Made by a program: the position numbers and the translations under genes. DNA of 64,000 nucleotides from Leisingera sp. NJS204 (GTDB taxonomy: Bacteria; Pseudomonadota; Alphaproteobacteria; Rhodobacterales; Rhodobacteraceae), in contig NZ_CP035417.1 of assembly GCF_004123675.1 (NCBI RefSeq), positions 2,161,501 through 2,225,500 of the forward strand, read 5' to 3'. Position 1 is the stretch's first letter, and every line of letters starts with the position of its first letter. The notes below the pieces were generated by a model. That model saw nothing but the letters and a program-made list of their open reading frames with translations. It was not told the DNA's origin and ran no database searches. This document shows, in pieces, positions 35,272 to 46,087 of the stretch.

Positions 35272-35973
35272 CTATTCGGCGCGGGCAGCGGCAATGATAC
35301 GGCCATAGGACGCCTCTTGCACCACGACGGCAGCAGGCTGGCGGCCTGGCACCGGGACTGTCAGTTCCAGATCCCCTGCCCCGTCCCATTCCGCAGCAAT
35401 CTGCCAGTCATCCACCACATTGGCATAGCTCAAGGTCTTACCGGCCAATTCACCGCGGGTGATATTGACGGTCCGTTCTGGCGTATAGCGCACCAGCTGC
35501 ACCAGCAGCCTCGCCTCCCCCATCTGTGCCCGTGGCTGCAACCGGATCACCAGTTCCTCCCCGTTCCGCTCAACCGACAGCGTGACCGGGCGCGGATGGG
35601 ATTGGTGTTTGCCGATGGCATCGGCCACCTTCATTGCATCGGCGCCAACCACATCATCCTGACCCATGATGATCATTTGCGGCGTGTAGATCATCCTGCG
35701 GCCGCCCGCATGCGCATAGCCCTTTTGCCGCTTGGTATGGGACGGCTTGGCAAATTGATCCTTCCAGCCGATGTAATCCCAGTAATCGACGTGCAGCGCC
35801 AGCGGCAGCACATCGTCGCGCGCTGCCAGCTCATGCAGCAGTGCATCGGCCGGCGGGCAGGACGAACACCCTTGCGACGTATAAAGCTCCACCACCACAG
35901 GTTCCGCGGCAGATTGGCCGTATACCGGCAGGGCCAGGCCCCACGCTGCAATGATCGACGCCAGAAGTTTCAT
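35272..35973 (-). CDS. DUF1223 secreted thioredoxin-like protein
   Basis: 233 residues from ATG 35973, where a signal peptide starts (MKLLASIIAAWGLALPVYG). The thioredoxin-like motif VVELYTSQGCSSCPPAD near residue 30 has the CxxC pair. HVDYWDYIGWKDQFA and GGRRMIYTPQMIIMGQ are hallmark blocks of DUF1223. The C-terminal half is beta-rich. The family is periplasmic with no proven reaction. Convergent with the acyltransferase; 10 bases separate the stops. Confidence 0.88.
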   Translation of the reverse strand: MKLLASIIAAWGLALPVYGQSAAEPVVVELYTSQGCSSCPPADALLHELAARDDVLPLALHVDYWDYIGWKDQFAKPSHTKRQKGYAHAGGRRMIYTPQMIIMGQDDVVGADAMKVADAIGKHQSHPRPVTLSVERNGEELVIRLQPRAQMGEARLLVQLVRYTPERTVNITRGELAGKTLSYANVVDDWQIAAEWDGAGDLELTVPVPGRQPAAVVVQEASYGRIIAAARAE

Positions 35974-36206
35974 GAATCGCCCGCTTCGTTTGTTAGGCTT
36001 CTGGTCTAAAGATGTGCCTGCAAATACGCCAATCAATCATTTTTGAGCCGGGTTTGAACGAAGCAGGCCCGTTGCACCGCAAAAAATGTGTACTATCGCA
36101 TACAAATGTGCCCCCTGCGGCGATTGGGCTATTGAATGCTTAATCTTCCTCATGCATTTAGCAGGCAGCGAATTCCCCGATTTCAAATCCTTGAGGGAGG
36201 CCAAAC

Positions 36207-38909
<2,703 letters not shown>

Positions 38910-38934
38910 GACACCAAGTTAAGCGAAAATGTGA

Positions 38935-38961
38935 AAGGGCGCCCCGCCGGGCGCCCTTCTT
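38935..38961 (+). terminator. Terminator of acnA
   Basis: A 10-bp perfect stem AAGGGCGCCC / GGGCGCCCTT with a CGCC loop, followed by CTTT. Confidence 0.88.
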
Positions 38962-38994
38962 TAGTCAGCGTTGCTGCAGACAGTCCCGTCCCGG

Positions 38995-39789
38995 CTACGG
39001 GGCGATGGTGCTGCTCAGGATCTCTGCAATCGTTCCATCTGCCTGCAGTTCGGAAGTCGCCCGGTTGAACACATCCAAATAGGCATCTGCGCCAGCACTC
39101 CGCGACAGGCCAAAGTGCGAATAAGTGCTGGAAATCGGAGTGGCAACAGACGCAATTCTGTCCTGCCAGCCGTTTTGCACGACGTGGTAGCGTCCGACCG
39201 CATCATCAATTGCGATAAGATCCAGTTGATCAAAAAGCAGCATTTGCATCAGGCCTTCCACATCGCCGCCGCGAACGATCCGGTTGTTGTTTTCAAAGGC
39301 GCGTTCCATCTCCTGATCAATGACGCTGCCGTTCACCATCCCCAGCCGCAGCCGGGAAATCCGCGCATATCCCTCGTCAAGATCCAGCCCTTGCGGATAG
39401 CGCTCGCGGTTGTACCAGAATGTGTTGGCCTGCAGAAACGCCGGGCCAGTGAAGGCCAGATAAGAAGCGCGGCCGGCTGATTTAAACAATGGGAGGATGC
39501 CGTCGATTTCTCCGGCTTTTGCCCGCGCCTGGCAACGCTGCCAGGGCAGCAGAACAACCACAGCCCTTAGCCCGTCAATCCGGTCCGTCACGGCCTCCAG
39601 CAGCTTGACCTTCAACCCGCCGTCGGGAATGCCGCCGGATCCCAGCGTGTAGGGCGGATAGGGATCATAGCAGAAGGTCAGCACAGAGTCGGCACGCGCA
39701 GTGTCAGCCAACCCGCTAAGGGCAGCAAAGCATGCCAGCAGCACTTTGACGAACCCAGTCGGCTTTTCCACTCTTCTGGCCTTTTCCAT
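38995..39789 (-). CDS. Periplasmic solute-binding-like protein (amino-acid-binding type)
   Basis: 264 residues from ATG 39789. A signal peptide follows a short basic start (FVKVLLACFAALSGLADTARA). The mature part is of the bacterial extracellular solute-binding family 3: FCYDPYPPYTLG near the start, a central WQRCQARAKAGEIDGILPLF, and a DGTIAEIL end. ATG 39843 is an alternative with a GGAAGA upstream, but it would lengthen the part before the signal. No ABC permease or ATPase is adjacent, so it may be an orphan receptor. Confidence 0.82.
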   Translation of the reverse strand: MEKARRVEKPTGFVKVLLACFAALSGLADTARADSVLTFCYDPYPPYTLGSGGIPDGGLKVKLLEAVTDRIDGLRAVVVLLPWQRCQARAKAGEIDGILPLFKSAGRASYLAFTGPAFLQANTFWYNRERYPQGLDLDEGYARISRLRLGMVNGSVIDQEMERAFENNNRIVRGGDVEGLMQMLLFDQLDLIAIDDAVGRYHVVQNGWQDRIASVATPISSTYSHFGLSRSAGADAYLDVFNRATSELQADGTIAEILSSTIAP

Positions 39790-40043
39790 ACGGGCGGTAT
39801 TCAGCTTGGCGGGATTGCAAATTACCGCTCCCGCTTGCCTCATTCTTCCGACCTATCCCACAGTAAAATGAAAGAACCTGTAATGGCATTGCCAGCGATC
39901 TTCCGAATTGGCGCATGAACAACCAAAGCGATACTTCCCTGACGTCAATACCTGCTATACCGCCCGGTTCAGCTGTGTAAACATTATGCGTGAATACACC
40001 TTTTACCCCTCGCGACACTCCTTGATTGACCGGGCCCAATATC

Positions 40044-40328
40044 ATGAAAGAAGCTGTAATAGCAGTCGTTTACCCGGATGTGGACACATTTGACGAACAC
40101 GTTGAGGCAGTTCTGGAAATGCTTCCGGAAACGAGGCGTTTTCCTGGCTGCATAGAAGCCCATGCCGGCATTAACCGCGCGCGTTTTGAAATTGCCGTTT
40201 TCCACCTATGGGAGTCGAATGACCATTTGGAGCGCTATTTGGTCTGGCGTGCCGACCGCGGCGATTTGGACGCCCGCAGCGCCACCATGCGGCGGGAGCA
40301 GGACTTCCGGACTTTTTCGGTGCCATGA
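40044..40328 (+). CDS. ABM-fold (antibiotic biosynthesis monooxygenase-like) protein, first copy
   Basis: 94 residues from ATG 40044. It starts KEAVIAVVYPDV and has the dimeric alpha+beta barrel plan: a beta strand, a helix (FDEHVEAVLEMLPETRR), then FEIAVFHLWESNDHLERYLVWRADRGDL, and a final EQDFRTFS. It resembles the paralogue at 40866 in the beginning (K/T-E-A-V-I) and in the YL(V/I)WR block. The family includes monooxygenases and haem-degrading enzymes, but no catalytic residues can be asserted here. First of three small genes on the same strand. Confidence 0.75.
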   Translation: MKEAVIAVVYPDVDTFDEHVEAVLEMLPETRRFPGCIEAHAGINRARFEIAVFHLWESNDHLERYLVWRADRGDLDARSATMRREQDFRTFSVP

Positions 40329-40453
40329 GACCCCGGCCTTCGTATTGAAAGCACGGCATGGCACCCGCGCCGCCGGGTTCTGCCTTTCATTGCACATTGG
40401 CTGTTCGCAATCTGCAGATTGTCTTGGACGGACACCTTGGAAAAAGTGGTGGC

Positions 40454-40792
40454 ATGAAACATACAGACAGCATCACAGGCTATCACGCCCACATCTACTT
40501 TGACGAAAACACCGTTTCGCAGGCCCGCGCTCTTTGCCAGCGTGCTGCCGAACTCTTCGGGGCAGAAATGGGGCGCATGCATGAAAAACCCGTCGGACCG
40601 CATCCCAAATGGTCCTGCCAGCTGGCGGCCGGCCCGGAGCAGTTTGCCACGTTGCTGCCCTGGCTGGCATTGAACCGCGATGGGCTGATTGTCTTTGCCC
40701 ACCCGGAAACAGGCGACGCCCTGGCGGATCATCGGGATCACGCGATCTGGCTGGGAACAGGCCTAGCGCTGGATCTTAGCATTTTCGGCTGA
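40454..40792 (+). CDS. DOPA 4,5-dioxygenase-like protein
   Basis: 112 residues from ATG 40454. It has the His pattern of the family: GYHAHIYFDENT at the start, VGPHPKWSCQ in the middle, and DHRDHAIWLG at the end. Members cleave catechols extradiol or are uncharacterised in bacteria. The gene lies between two ABM-fold genes (125 bases after the first, 73 before the second). The arrangement suggests a shared role in small-aromatic turnover, which is an inference. Confidence 0.82.
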   Translation: MKHTDSITGYHAHIYFDENTVSQARALCQRAAELFGAEMGRMHEKPVGPHPKWSCQLAAGPEQFATLLPWLALNRDGLIVFAHPETGDALADHRDHAIWLGTGLALDLSIFG

Positions 40793-40865
40793 TGCTTGCG
40801 TAAATTTACCGGAAATTTCCAGTTGCCCGTCAAGCTGACCCAGCCCGCTGAACATGGAGCGTTTC

Positions 40866-41159
40866 GTGACGGAAGCCGTAATCATTCAACTGCACCCGCT
40901 GCCCGGTAAATACACTGAGCTGACAGTTCTTGTGAAAAAGATGGTGGAGGCGGCTCGCGGTTTTCCGGAATGCCAACAAGCCGAAACCCTGCTCGCCCCG
41001 GACCGGGACGAGATTTCGGTCTTTCAAAGATGGACTAGCGCGGAGGCGTTCAGCGAGTATCTGATTTGGCGTTCCAGGCAGGAAGACCTAAAGCTTGCCT
41101 TTGCGCTGTCGTCGAAGGAACCTGATCTCCGCAGCTTCACCCTGCATGATCCTGGCTAA
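40866..41159 (+). CDS. ABM-fold protein, second copy
   Basis: 97 residues from GTG 40866. I prefer this to ATG 40854 because GGAG lies seven bases upstream and the first residues (TEAVIIQL) then align with KEAVIAVV of the first copy. It has the same plan: a helix YTELTVLVKKMVEAARGFPE, a strand EISVFQRW, then AFSEYLIWRSRQEDL and DLRSFTL. Paralogue of the gene at 40044; together they flank the DOPA-dioxygenase-like gene. Confidence 0.75.
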   Translation: MTEAVIIQLHPLPGKYTELTVLVKKMVEAARGFPECQQAETLLAPDRDEISVFQRWTSAEAFSEYLIWRSRQEDLKLAFALSSKEPDLRSFTLHDPG

Positions 41160-41174
41160 GGTGCTGCCGCATGT

Positions 41175-41714
41175 TTACTGACCTGCCGCCTTTTCCATCG
41201 CCGGGCGCAGGGTGTTTTCGATCACCCGCTGGGTAATCGGTCCGGCCCAACGCAGCACGATCTTGCCTTCGCCGTCCACCACATAGGTTTCCGGCACGCC
41301 GTACACGCCCCAATCGATCCCCAAACGGCCCTTTTCGTCGCGGCCAATCGCTGCGTAAGGGTCGCCCAGCTCGTTCAAAAAGGCCTCGGCATTGGCCAGC
41401 TGGTCCTTGTAGTTGATGCCGTAAACCGGGATGCCCTCGTTGGACAGCGCTTCCAGGTTCGGATGCTCGGCCCGGCAGGGCGCGCACCAGCTTGCCCAGT
41501 AATTCACCAGCTTCACACTGCCATCGCGCAGGGTTTCGTCTGTGAACATCTCCTTGCCAGGAAAATCGTCCAGCGCTAGCGGTGGCGCGGGCTGGCCTTC
41601 ACGCGCGGACGGCAGGCTGTTGGGGTCTTCGCGGAACATGCCAACCAGGGCAAGGCCGACAAAACCAGCAAACACAATACCGGGGACCGCCATCAGCGGT
41701 GAGATCTTAGCCAT
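41175..41714 (-). CDS. ccmG: Thiol:disulfide interchange protein CcmG/DsbE
   Basis: 179 residues with an N-terminal membrane anchor (about 8-26). The thioredoxin motif WASWCAPCRAEHP carries the CxxC, and GVYGVPETYVVD holds the cis-Pro, both typical of CcmG. It reduces apocytochrome c haem-binding cysteines in the periplasm. The start overlaps the end of ccmD by eight bases. Last gene of the run ccmA-ccmB-ccmC-ccmD-ccmG. Confidence 0.96.
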   Translation of the reverse strand: MAKISPLMAVPGIVFAGFVGLALVGMFREDPNSLPSAREGQPAPPLALDDFPGKEMFTDETLRDGSVKLVNYWASWCAPCRAEHPNLEALSNEGIPVYGINYKDQLANAEAFLNELGDPYAAIGRDEKGRLGIDWGVYGVPETYVVDGEGKIVLRWAGPITQRVIENTLRPAMEKAAGQ

Positions 41715-41862
41715 TGCGCTTCATCCGGGTTTCAAGGGTTTCCATTTCCCGGCGCACCTTGCGGCCGCGCAGGATTGTCAGCACCACCAGCGCCAGCAGC
41801 AGCAGCAGCGAGGCACCATAGGCCGACAGCACCGTTTCGGCGTATTTTCCAAGATCGGGCAT
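41707..41862 (-). CDS. ccmD: Haem exporter subunit CcmD
   Basis: 51 residues: MPDLGKYAETVLSAYGASL, one hydrophobic helix rich in Leu/Val (LLLLLALVVLTIL), then a basic end RGRKVRREMETLETRMK. This size and plan (short start, one helix, basic tail) define CcmD, which stabilises CcmE in the CcmABC complex. It overlaps ccmC (TGATG at 41862) and ccmG (41707-41714), so translation is coupled. Sequence conservation in CcmD is low, and the position is the stronger evidence. Confidence 0.85.
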   Translation of the reverse strand: MPDLGKYAETVLSAYGASLLLLLALVVLTILRGRKVRREMETLETRMKRNG

Positions 41863-42593
41863 CAGGCCTCCAGCCGTTCGCGCGCCATCAATGCCTTGAT
41901 GCGGCGGGCGCGGATTTCAGTTCCGGTGCGGTAGAACACCAGCGCAAGGAACAACAGCACAAAGCCGCCCATGCAGACATAAAGCGGATTGGAGAACGCA
42001 TCAGCCACGTTTTCCTTTTCGTCAAGCGACAGCGACGCCCCCTGATGCAGCCCCTGATTCCAAAAGTTCACCGCATAGCGGCTGAGCACGGCAAAGACCG
42101 ACCCGACCAGGCACAGGATCGAGGTGAGGTCCGCGGCGGTGTCGGGATTGTCGATCGCCTCCCACAGGGCGATATAGCCGAGATAGAACAGGAACAGCAC
42201 CAAAAAGGACGTGAGGCGCGGATCCCAGGCCCACCAGGTGCCCCACATCGGCTGACCCCAGATCGCACCGGTGACCAGCGCGATAACCGTCATTACGATA
42301 CCCACGGGCGCCGCAGCACGGGCGGCCAGCGCGCTGACGTGATGGCGGCGGATCACCCAGACGAGCGAGGTGACCAGCATCATGAACCAGGCATTAATCG
42401 CCATTAGCGCTGCAGGCACATGCAGGAAGATGATCTTGACGGTGGAGCCTTGGCGGTAATCGTCAGGCGTGAAGAAAAAGCCCCAGATCAGCCCCGCGCT
42501 GATCAGCACGGCAGAACTGATCCACAAGACCGGCATCACCTTTTCGGTGGTGGTCAGGAACTTCTTCGGGTTGGCGTATTCCCAGATCGACAT
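41862..42593 (-). CDS. ccmC: Haem exporter protein CcmC
   Basis: 243 residues with six membrane helices. The tryptophan-rich WGTWWAWDPRLTS (about 122-134) is the WWD haem-handling motif, and flanking His residues (HVPAALMAI and RYAVNFWNQGLHQG) are the expected axial ligands. CcmC loads haem onto CcmE at the periplasmic face. It ends with a TGATG overlap into ccmD; ccmB lies 56 bases upstream. Confidence 0.96.
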   Translation of the reverse strand: MSIWEYANPKKFLTTTEKVMPVLWISSAVLISAGLIWGFFFTPDDYRQGSTVKIIFLHVPAALMAINAWFMMLVTSLVWVIRRHHVSALAARAAAPVGIVMTVIALVTGAIWGQPMWGTWWAWDPRLTSFLVLFLFYLGYIALWEAIDNPDTAADLTSILCLVGSVFAVLSRYAVNFWNQGLHQGASLSLDEKENVADAFSNPLYVCMGGFVLLFLALVFYRTGTEIRARRIKALMARERLEA

Positions 42594-42649
42594 GTTGGCT
42601 ATTTAGCTCTTGTTCTCGGGTTTCTCAATTCACGGCTCGTTGAAACCGC

Positions 42650-43306
42650 CTAACGCAAATTGACGCGCAGGACAGCGGCGCTGGCAAAGGGCAGCAAGGC
42701 GATGGAGGCGGCGGAGATGCCGGCAAGCAGCAGCATCGGTGTTTGGACAGCCATGCCTTCAGCCCCGCGGCGGGCCACTTCGGACCCGAAGATCAGCGTC
42801 GGCACGTACAGCGGCATCACTAACAGAGACATCAGCAGCCCGCCGCGTTTCAGCCCCACGGTCAGGGCGGCACCAAAGGTGCCAATGACGGACAGTGCAG
42901 GCGTGCCCAGCAACAGGGAAACCACCAGCCATTGAAAGCCTTGGACCGGCAGGTTCAGCAGCACCCCCAGCACCGGTGCGGCCATCACCAGCGGCAGGCC
43001 GGTGGTAATCCAATGCGCCAGCGCCTTGATCGTCACGGTGCTTTCCAGCGGCAAGGGTGCTGTGGCCAGCAGGTCGAGCGAGCCGTCCTCCCAATCCAGC
43101 GCCAGCAGCCGGTCAAGGGACAAGAGGCAGGCCAGCAGCGCGCCAAGCCACAGAACACCCGGTGCGATTTTGGACAGCAGGTCCGATTGCGGGCCAACGG
43201 AAAACGGCACCATCACGGTCACGATCAGAAAAAACGCAAGGCCCAGGCCAAAGCCGCCGCCGGCCCGGAAGGCCAGCCGCAGATCCCGTATCAGCAGCGC
43301 AATCAC
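42650..43306 (-). CDS. ccmB: Haem exporter membrane protein CcmB
   Basis: 218 residues with six hydrophobic helices. The start [15 protein letters not shown] and the block [21 protein letters not shown] are family signatures. It is the permease subunit that pairs with the ATPase CcmA. The start overlaps the ccmA stop by four bases (43303-43306). Confidence 0.95.
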   Translation of the reverse strand: MIALLIRDLRLAFRAGGGFGLGLAFFLIVTVMVPFSVGPQSDLLSKIAPGVLWLGALLACLLSLDRLLALDWEDGSLDLLATAPLPLESTVTIKALAHWITTGLPLVMAAPVLGVLLNLPVQGFQWLVVSLLLGTPALSVIGTFGAALTVGLKRGGLLMSLLVMPLYVPTLIFGSEVARRGAEGMAVQTPMLLLAGISAASIALLPFASAAVLRVNLR

Positions 43307-43917
43307 AGAAAGCCTCCGTCAAAGTCATCCAGCGCCAGCGGTTTGGCCTTATAGGGGCCGGCATCCAGCACCCCGGCCTCCAGCCCCAGATCGATGTGGG
43401 TGGCAATCAGCGCGGAGCCGCCCTGCCCCAGATGCATCCGCACGGCGGCCGCGAACATCGCAACCGAGGCTTTGTCCAAACTCACCGTTGGTTCATCCAT
43501 GATCCAGATCGGGCGGCCTGTTACCAGCATCCTGCTCAGGCCCAGGCGGCGTTTCTGCCCCGCAGACAAGGCGCCCGCTTGCCGGTCGCGCAGGGCTTGC
43601 AGGTCAAACCCGTCCAGCGCCTGCTCAATCCCGTTGCGGCCAAAAACACTGGCCCAAAATGTCAGATTTTCTGCCACCGTCAGTGTCGGTTTCAGCCCGT
43701 CGGAATGGGCGGCATAGGCGATCTGATCCTCGGCGCCGTCCACCCGCCCCTTCAGCGGCGGCTGCAGCCCGGCGACGGTGCGCAGCAGCGTTGTCTTGCC
43801 GATGCCATTGGGGCCGCGCAGGATCAGCGCCTTGCCGGGATCCAGCGAAAAGCTCAGGCCCTCCAGCACCGGGATACCGCCGCGCGCCACGCTCAGATCC
43901 GTCACAGTCAATGTCAT
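43303..43917 (-). CDS. ccmA: Haem exporter ATP-binding protein CcmA
   Basis: 204 residues. Walker A is [12 protein letters not shown] (about 35-46), the ABC signature is [14 protein letters not shown] and Walker B is [12 protein letters not shown]. CcmA drives release of holo-CcmE from the CcmABCD complex. It is the first ccm gene here. ccmE, ccmF and ccmH are not in the window. Confidence 0.96.
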   Translation of the reverse strand: MTLTVTDLSVARGGIPVLEGLSFSLDPGKALILRGPNGIGKTTLLRTVAGLQPPLKGRVDGAEDQIAYAAHSDGLKPTLTVAENLTFWASVFGRNGIEQALDGFDLQALRDRQAGALSAGQKRRLGLSRMLVTGRPIWIMDEPTVSLDKASVAMFAAAVRMHLGQGGSALIATHIDLGLEAGVLDAGPYKAKPLALDDFDGGFL

Positions 43918-44005
43918 GAAGTTCGCTTATCCCGTTATGCCCGCGCATCAAAAGACCAATCATCCGCATCCCGCTTTGCGGCAGGTCAAATACATCTTCA
44001 GAAAA

Positions 44006-44359
44006 TCAGACCGCCAGCGCCGCCATGGCAATCCTGCGCCCCTCGGACAGCAGCACATTATAGGTGCGGCAGGCGGCGGGCGAGTTCATTATCTCAACCC
44101 CCAGCCCTGCCTCTTCCAGCGCTTTGCGCAAATCTGCCGGAATATGCGCGATTTCCGCGCCGGTGCCGATGAACAGCACGTCGGCCTCCCCCGCCAGTGC
44201 CAGCAGCGGCCCGGTATCCGCATAACCGCCCCAGGCCGCGGTGCCTGCTGCCGATGTCAGCACCGCCCCCTGATGAACCTGCCCGCCGATGCGGAAGAAG
44301 CCTGCGCCATAGCCATCAATCGGCTGCGCGTCGGAAAAACTCACTTCATTCAAGCGCAT
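44006..44359 (-). CDS. Mth938-like (DUF498/NDUFAF3 family) protein
   Basis: 117 residues from ATG 44359, the start of MRLNEVSFSDAQPIDGYG. The family shows a conserved IDGYGAGFFRIGG block, a central DVLFIGTGAEIAHIP and a C-terminal ACRTYNVLLSEGRRIA. The human homologue NDUFAF3 helps assemble complex I, while bacterial members are unassigned. It sits between the tauE-type gene and ccmA, a place common in Rhodobacterales beside secDF. Confidence 0.9.
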   Translation of the reverse strand: MRLNEVSFSDAQPIDGYGAGFFRIGGQVHQGAVLTSAAGTAAWGGYADTGPLLALAGEADVLFIGTGAEIAHIPADLRKALEEAGLGVEIMNSPAACRTYNVLLSEGRRIAMAALAV

Positions 44360-44372
44360 ATGGGGGGTCCTT

Positions 44373-45125
44373 TCAGTCAAACACCGGGAGGCTGGATAAC
44401 ACGGCCAGCGCAATCACGGAATAGGAGGCAAAGCGATAGAGCTTCTCCAGTTTGGGATCAAACAGCGCCTTGCCGGTCAGCGTGGTCACAACATAGGGGA
44501 TGCCCAGCAGCGCGGCCAGGATCACCGCCTGCAGGCTGGCCAGCCCGCCAAAGATCAGGTTGACCGCAATCACCACATCAAGGGCTGCCAGAAACACGAT
44601 TGTATTGGCCCTGACCCGCGCCACGTCACGCACATTGGCAAGGTAGAAGACGATGATCACCGGCCCTGTCAGACCGGTCATGCCGCCGACCATGCCAGCC
44701 GCCCCGCCGATGCCGAAACGGCCCGGCCAGCCCAGCCGCCCCTGCCAGCGCCAGCCGGAAACAACTGCCGCCAGCGTCACCCCGATCACCGCCGCCGCCA
44801 GCCAGCGCAGTGTCAGCGGATCCAGTTGCGACATGACCCACAGACCAGCGGGCACGGTGACAGCTGCGGCCATTGCCAGCGCGCCGACTTCGGCCTTGTC
44901 GGCCTTGCTCCAGGCCTGCGGGAACAGGGTGATGGTGGAGAACACCCCCATCAGCACCATCAAAAACACCACATCCGCAGATGGCAGGAATTGTGCGCCG
45001 ACGGGGACAAAAATCATCGCGGTGCCAAAACCAGTGAAGCCGCGGACTAATCCCGCGGCTCCAATAGTCAGCAAAAGCCAGACCAGCCCCGGCGTGGCCA
45101 GGGCTGCCTGAAAGGCCTCAAGCAT
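44373..45125 (-). CDS. TauE/SafE-family sulfite exporter-like membrane protein
   Basis: 250 residues with about eight membrane helices. The motif AAGLVRGFTGFGTAMIFVP near the N-terminus and GMVGGMTGLTGPVIIVFYL in the middle are the two repeats of the TauE/SafE family. Members export sulfite or sulfoacetate or move other small anions. The start overlaps the end of secF by eight bases (45118-45125), so it is translated with the Sec genes. Confidence 0.9.
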   Translation of the reverse strand: MLEAFQAALATPGLVWLLLTIGAAGLVRGFTGFGTAMIFVPVGAQFLPSADVVFLMVLMGVFSTITLFPQAWSKADKAEVGALAMAAAVTVPAGLWVMSQLDPLTLRWLAAAVIGVTLAAVVSGWRWQGRLGWPGRFGIGGAAGMVGGMTGLTGPVIIVFYLANVRDVARVRANTIVFLAALDVVIAVNLIFGGLASLQAVILAALLGIPYVVTTLTGKALFDPKLEKLYRFASYSVIALAVLSSLPVFD

Positions 45126-46086
45126 CGATGTTCGAGAACTGATTGCCGGTGGTGTTTGCCTGTTTCGACCAGTCGCGCTTCACCCCCAGTTTCAGCAGGA
45201 TGGTGGAAGCCACAAACACCGACGAATAGGTCCCGACCAGCACACCCCAGATCATCGCAAAGACAAAGCCGCGGATCACGTCGCCGCCCAGCACATAAAG
45301 CGAAATCAGCGCCAGCAAGGTGGTGACCGAGGTCATCACCGTCCGGCTGAGGGTCTCGTTGATCGAGATGTTCAGAACCTCGGCCAGATCCTTCTTCTTG
45401 TAGCGGCGCAGGTTCTCGCGCACCCGGTCGAACACAACCACCGTATCGTTCAGCGAATAGCCGACGATGGTCAGCAGTGCCGCGATGATGGCCAGGTCGA
45501 ACTTGATCTGCAGCTCCGAGAACACACCGATGGTCAGCACCACGTCATGCACCAGCGCTGCCACCGCGCCGAGAGCGAACTGCCACTCGAACCGCAGCCA
45601 GATGTAGACAAGCACGGCGCCGATAGCGAGCGCCACCGCGTAAATCGCCGTGGTGATCAGCTCACCCGAGACTTTGGGACCAACGGATTCGACGGACACA
45701 AACTTGATGCCCGGTGCCACCGCGTCCAGCGAAACCTTCAGCGTCTCGACCATATCGCCCGAGATCGCCTCGCCGTCGTCCTGTGCCTGGATGCGGATCA
45801 TGGCGACGTGCTGGTCTTCTTCGAATGTCGGGTCGAACACCTCGGTGATCGACACATCCCCCAGCCCCAGCGGCGAAAGGGCATCACGGTAAGCGCCCAC
45901 ATCCACGGATTCAGACGCTTCGGTCCGGATGGTGGTACCGCCGCGGAAGTCGATACCGAAGTTCAGCCCCTGCAGCAGGAAAGACGCAAACCCCACCACC
46001 ATCATCAAGGCAGAGATGCCCAGCCACAGCTTGGCGCGTTTGAAGAAATCGAATGAGGTCTTCTGAGGAACAAGTCTTAACCGCAT
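45118..46086 (-). CDS. secF: Protein-export membrane protein SecF
   Basis: 322 residues from ATG 46086, two bases after the secD stop. Six membrane helices are present, with an early GLNFGIDFRGGTTI, a large periplasmic part, VVFDRVRENLRRYKKKDL in helices 4-5, and the ETLSRTVMTSVTTLL block. With SecD it uses the proton gradient to help translocation and release at the Sec translocon. It is preceded by secD and yajC. Confidence 0.96.
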   Translation of the reverse strand: MRLRLVPQKTSFDFFKRAKLWLGISALMMVVGFASFLLQGLNFGIDFRGGTTIRTEASESVDVGAYRDALSPLGLGDVSITEVFDPTFEEDQHVAMIRIQAQDDGEAISGDMVETLKVSLDAVAPGIKFVSVESVGPKVSGELITTAIYAVALAIGAVLVYIWLRFEWQFALGAVAALVHDVVLTIGVFSELQIKFDLAIIAALLTIVGYSLNDTVVVFDRVRENLRRYKKKDLAEVLNISINETLSRTVMTSVTTLLALISLYVLGGDVIRGFVFAMIWGVLVGTYSSVFVASTILLKLGVKRDWSKQANTTGNQFSNIDA

Positions 46087-46087
46087 A

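Noticed and set aside
40026-40043. TTG start upstream of the first ABM-fold gene
   Set aside because: The ATG at 40044 aligns with the paralogue at 40866. The six extra residues have no support.
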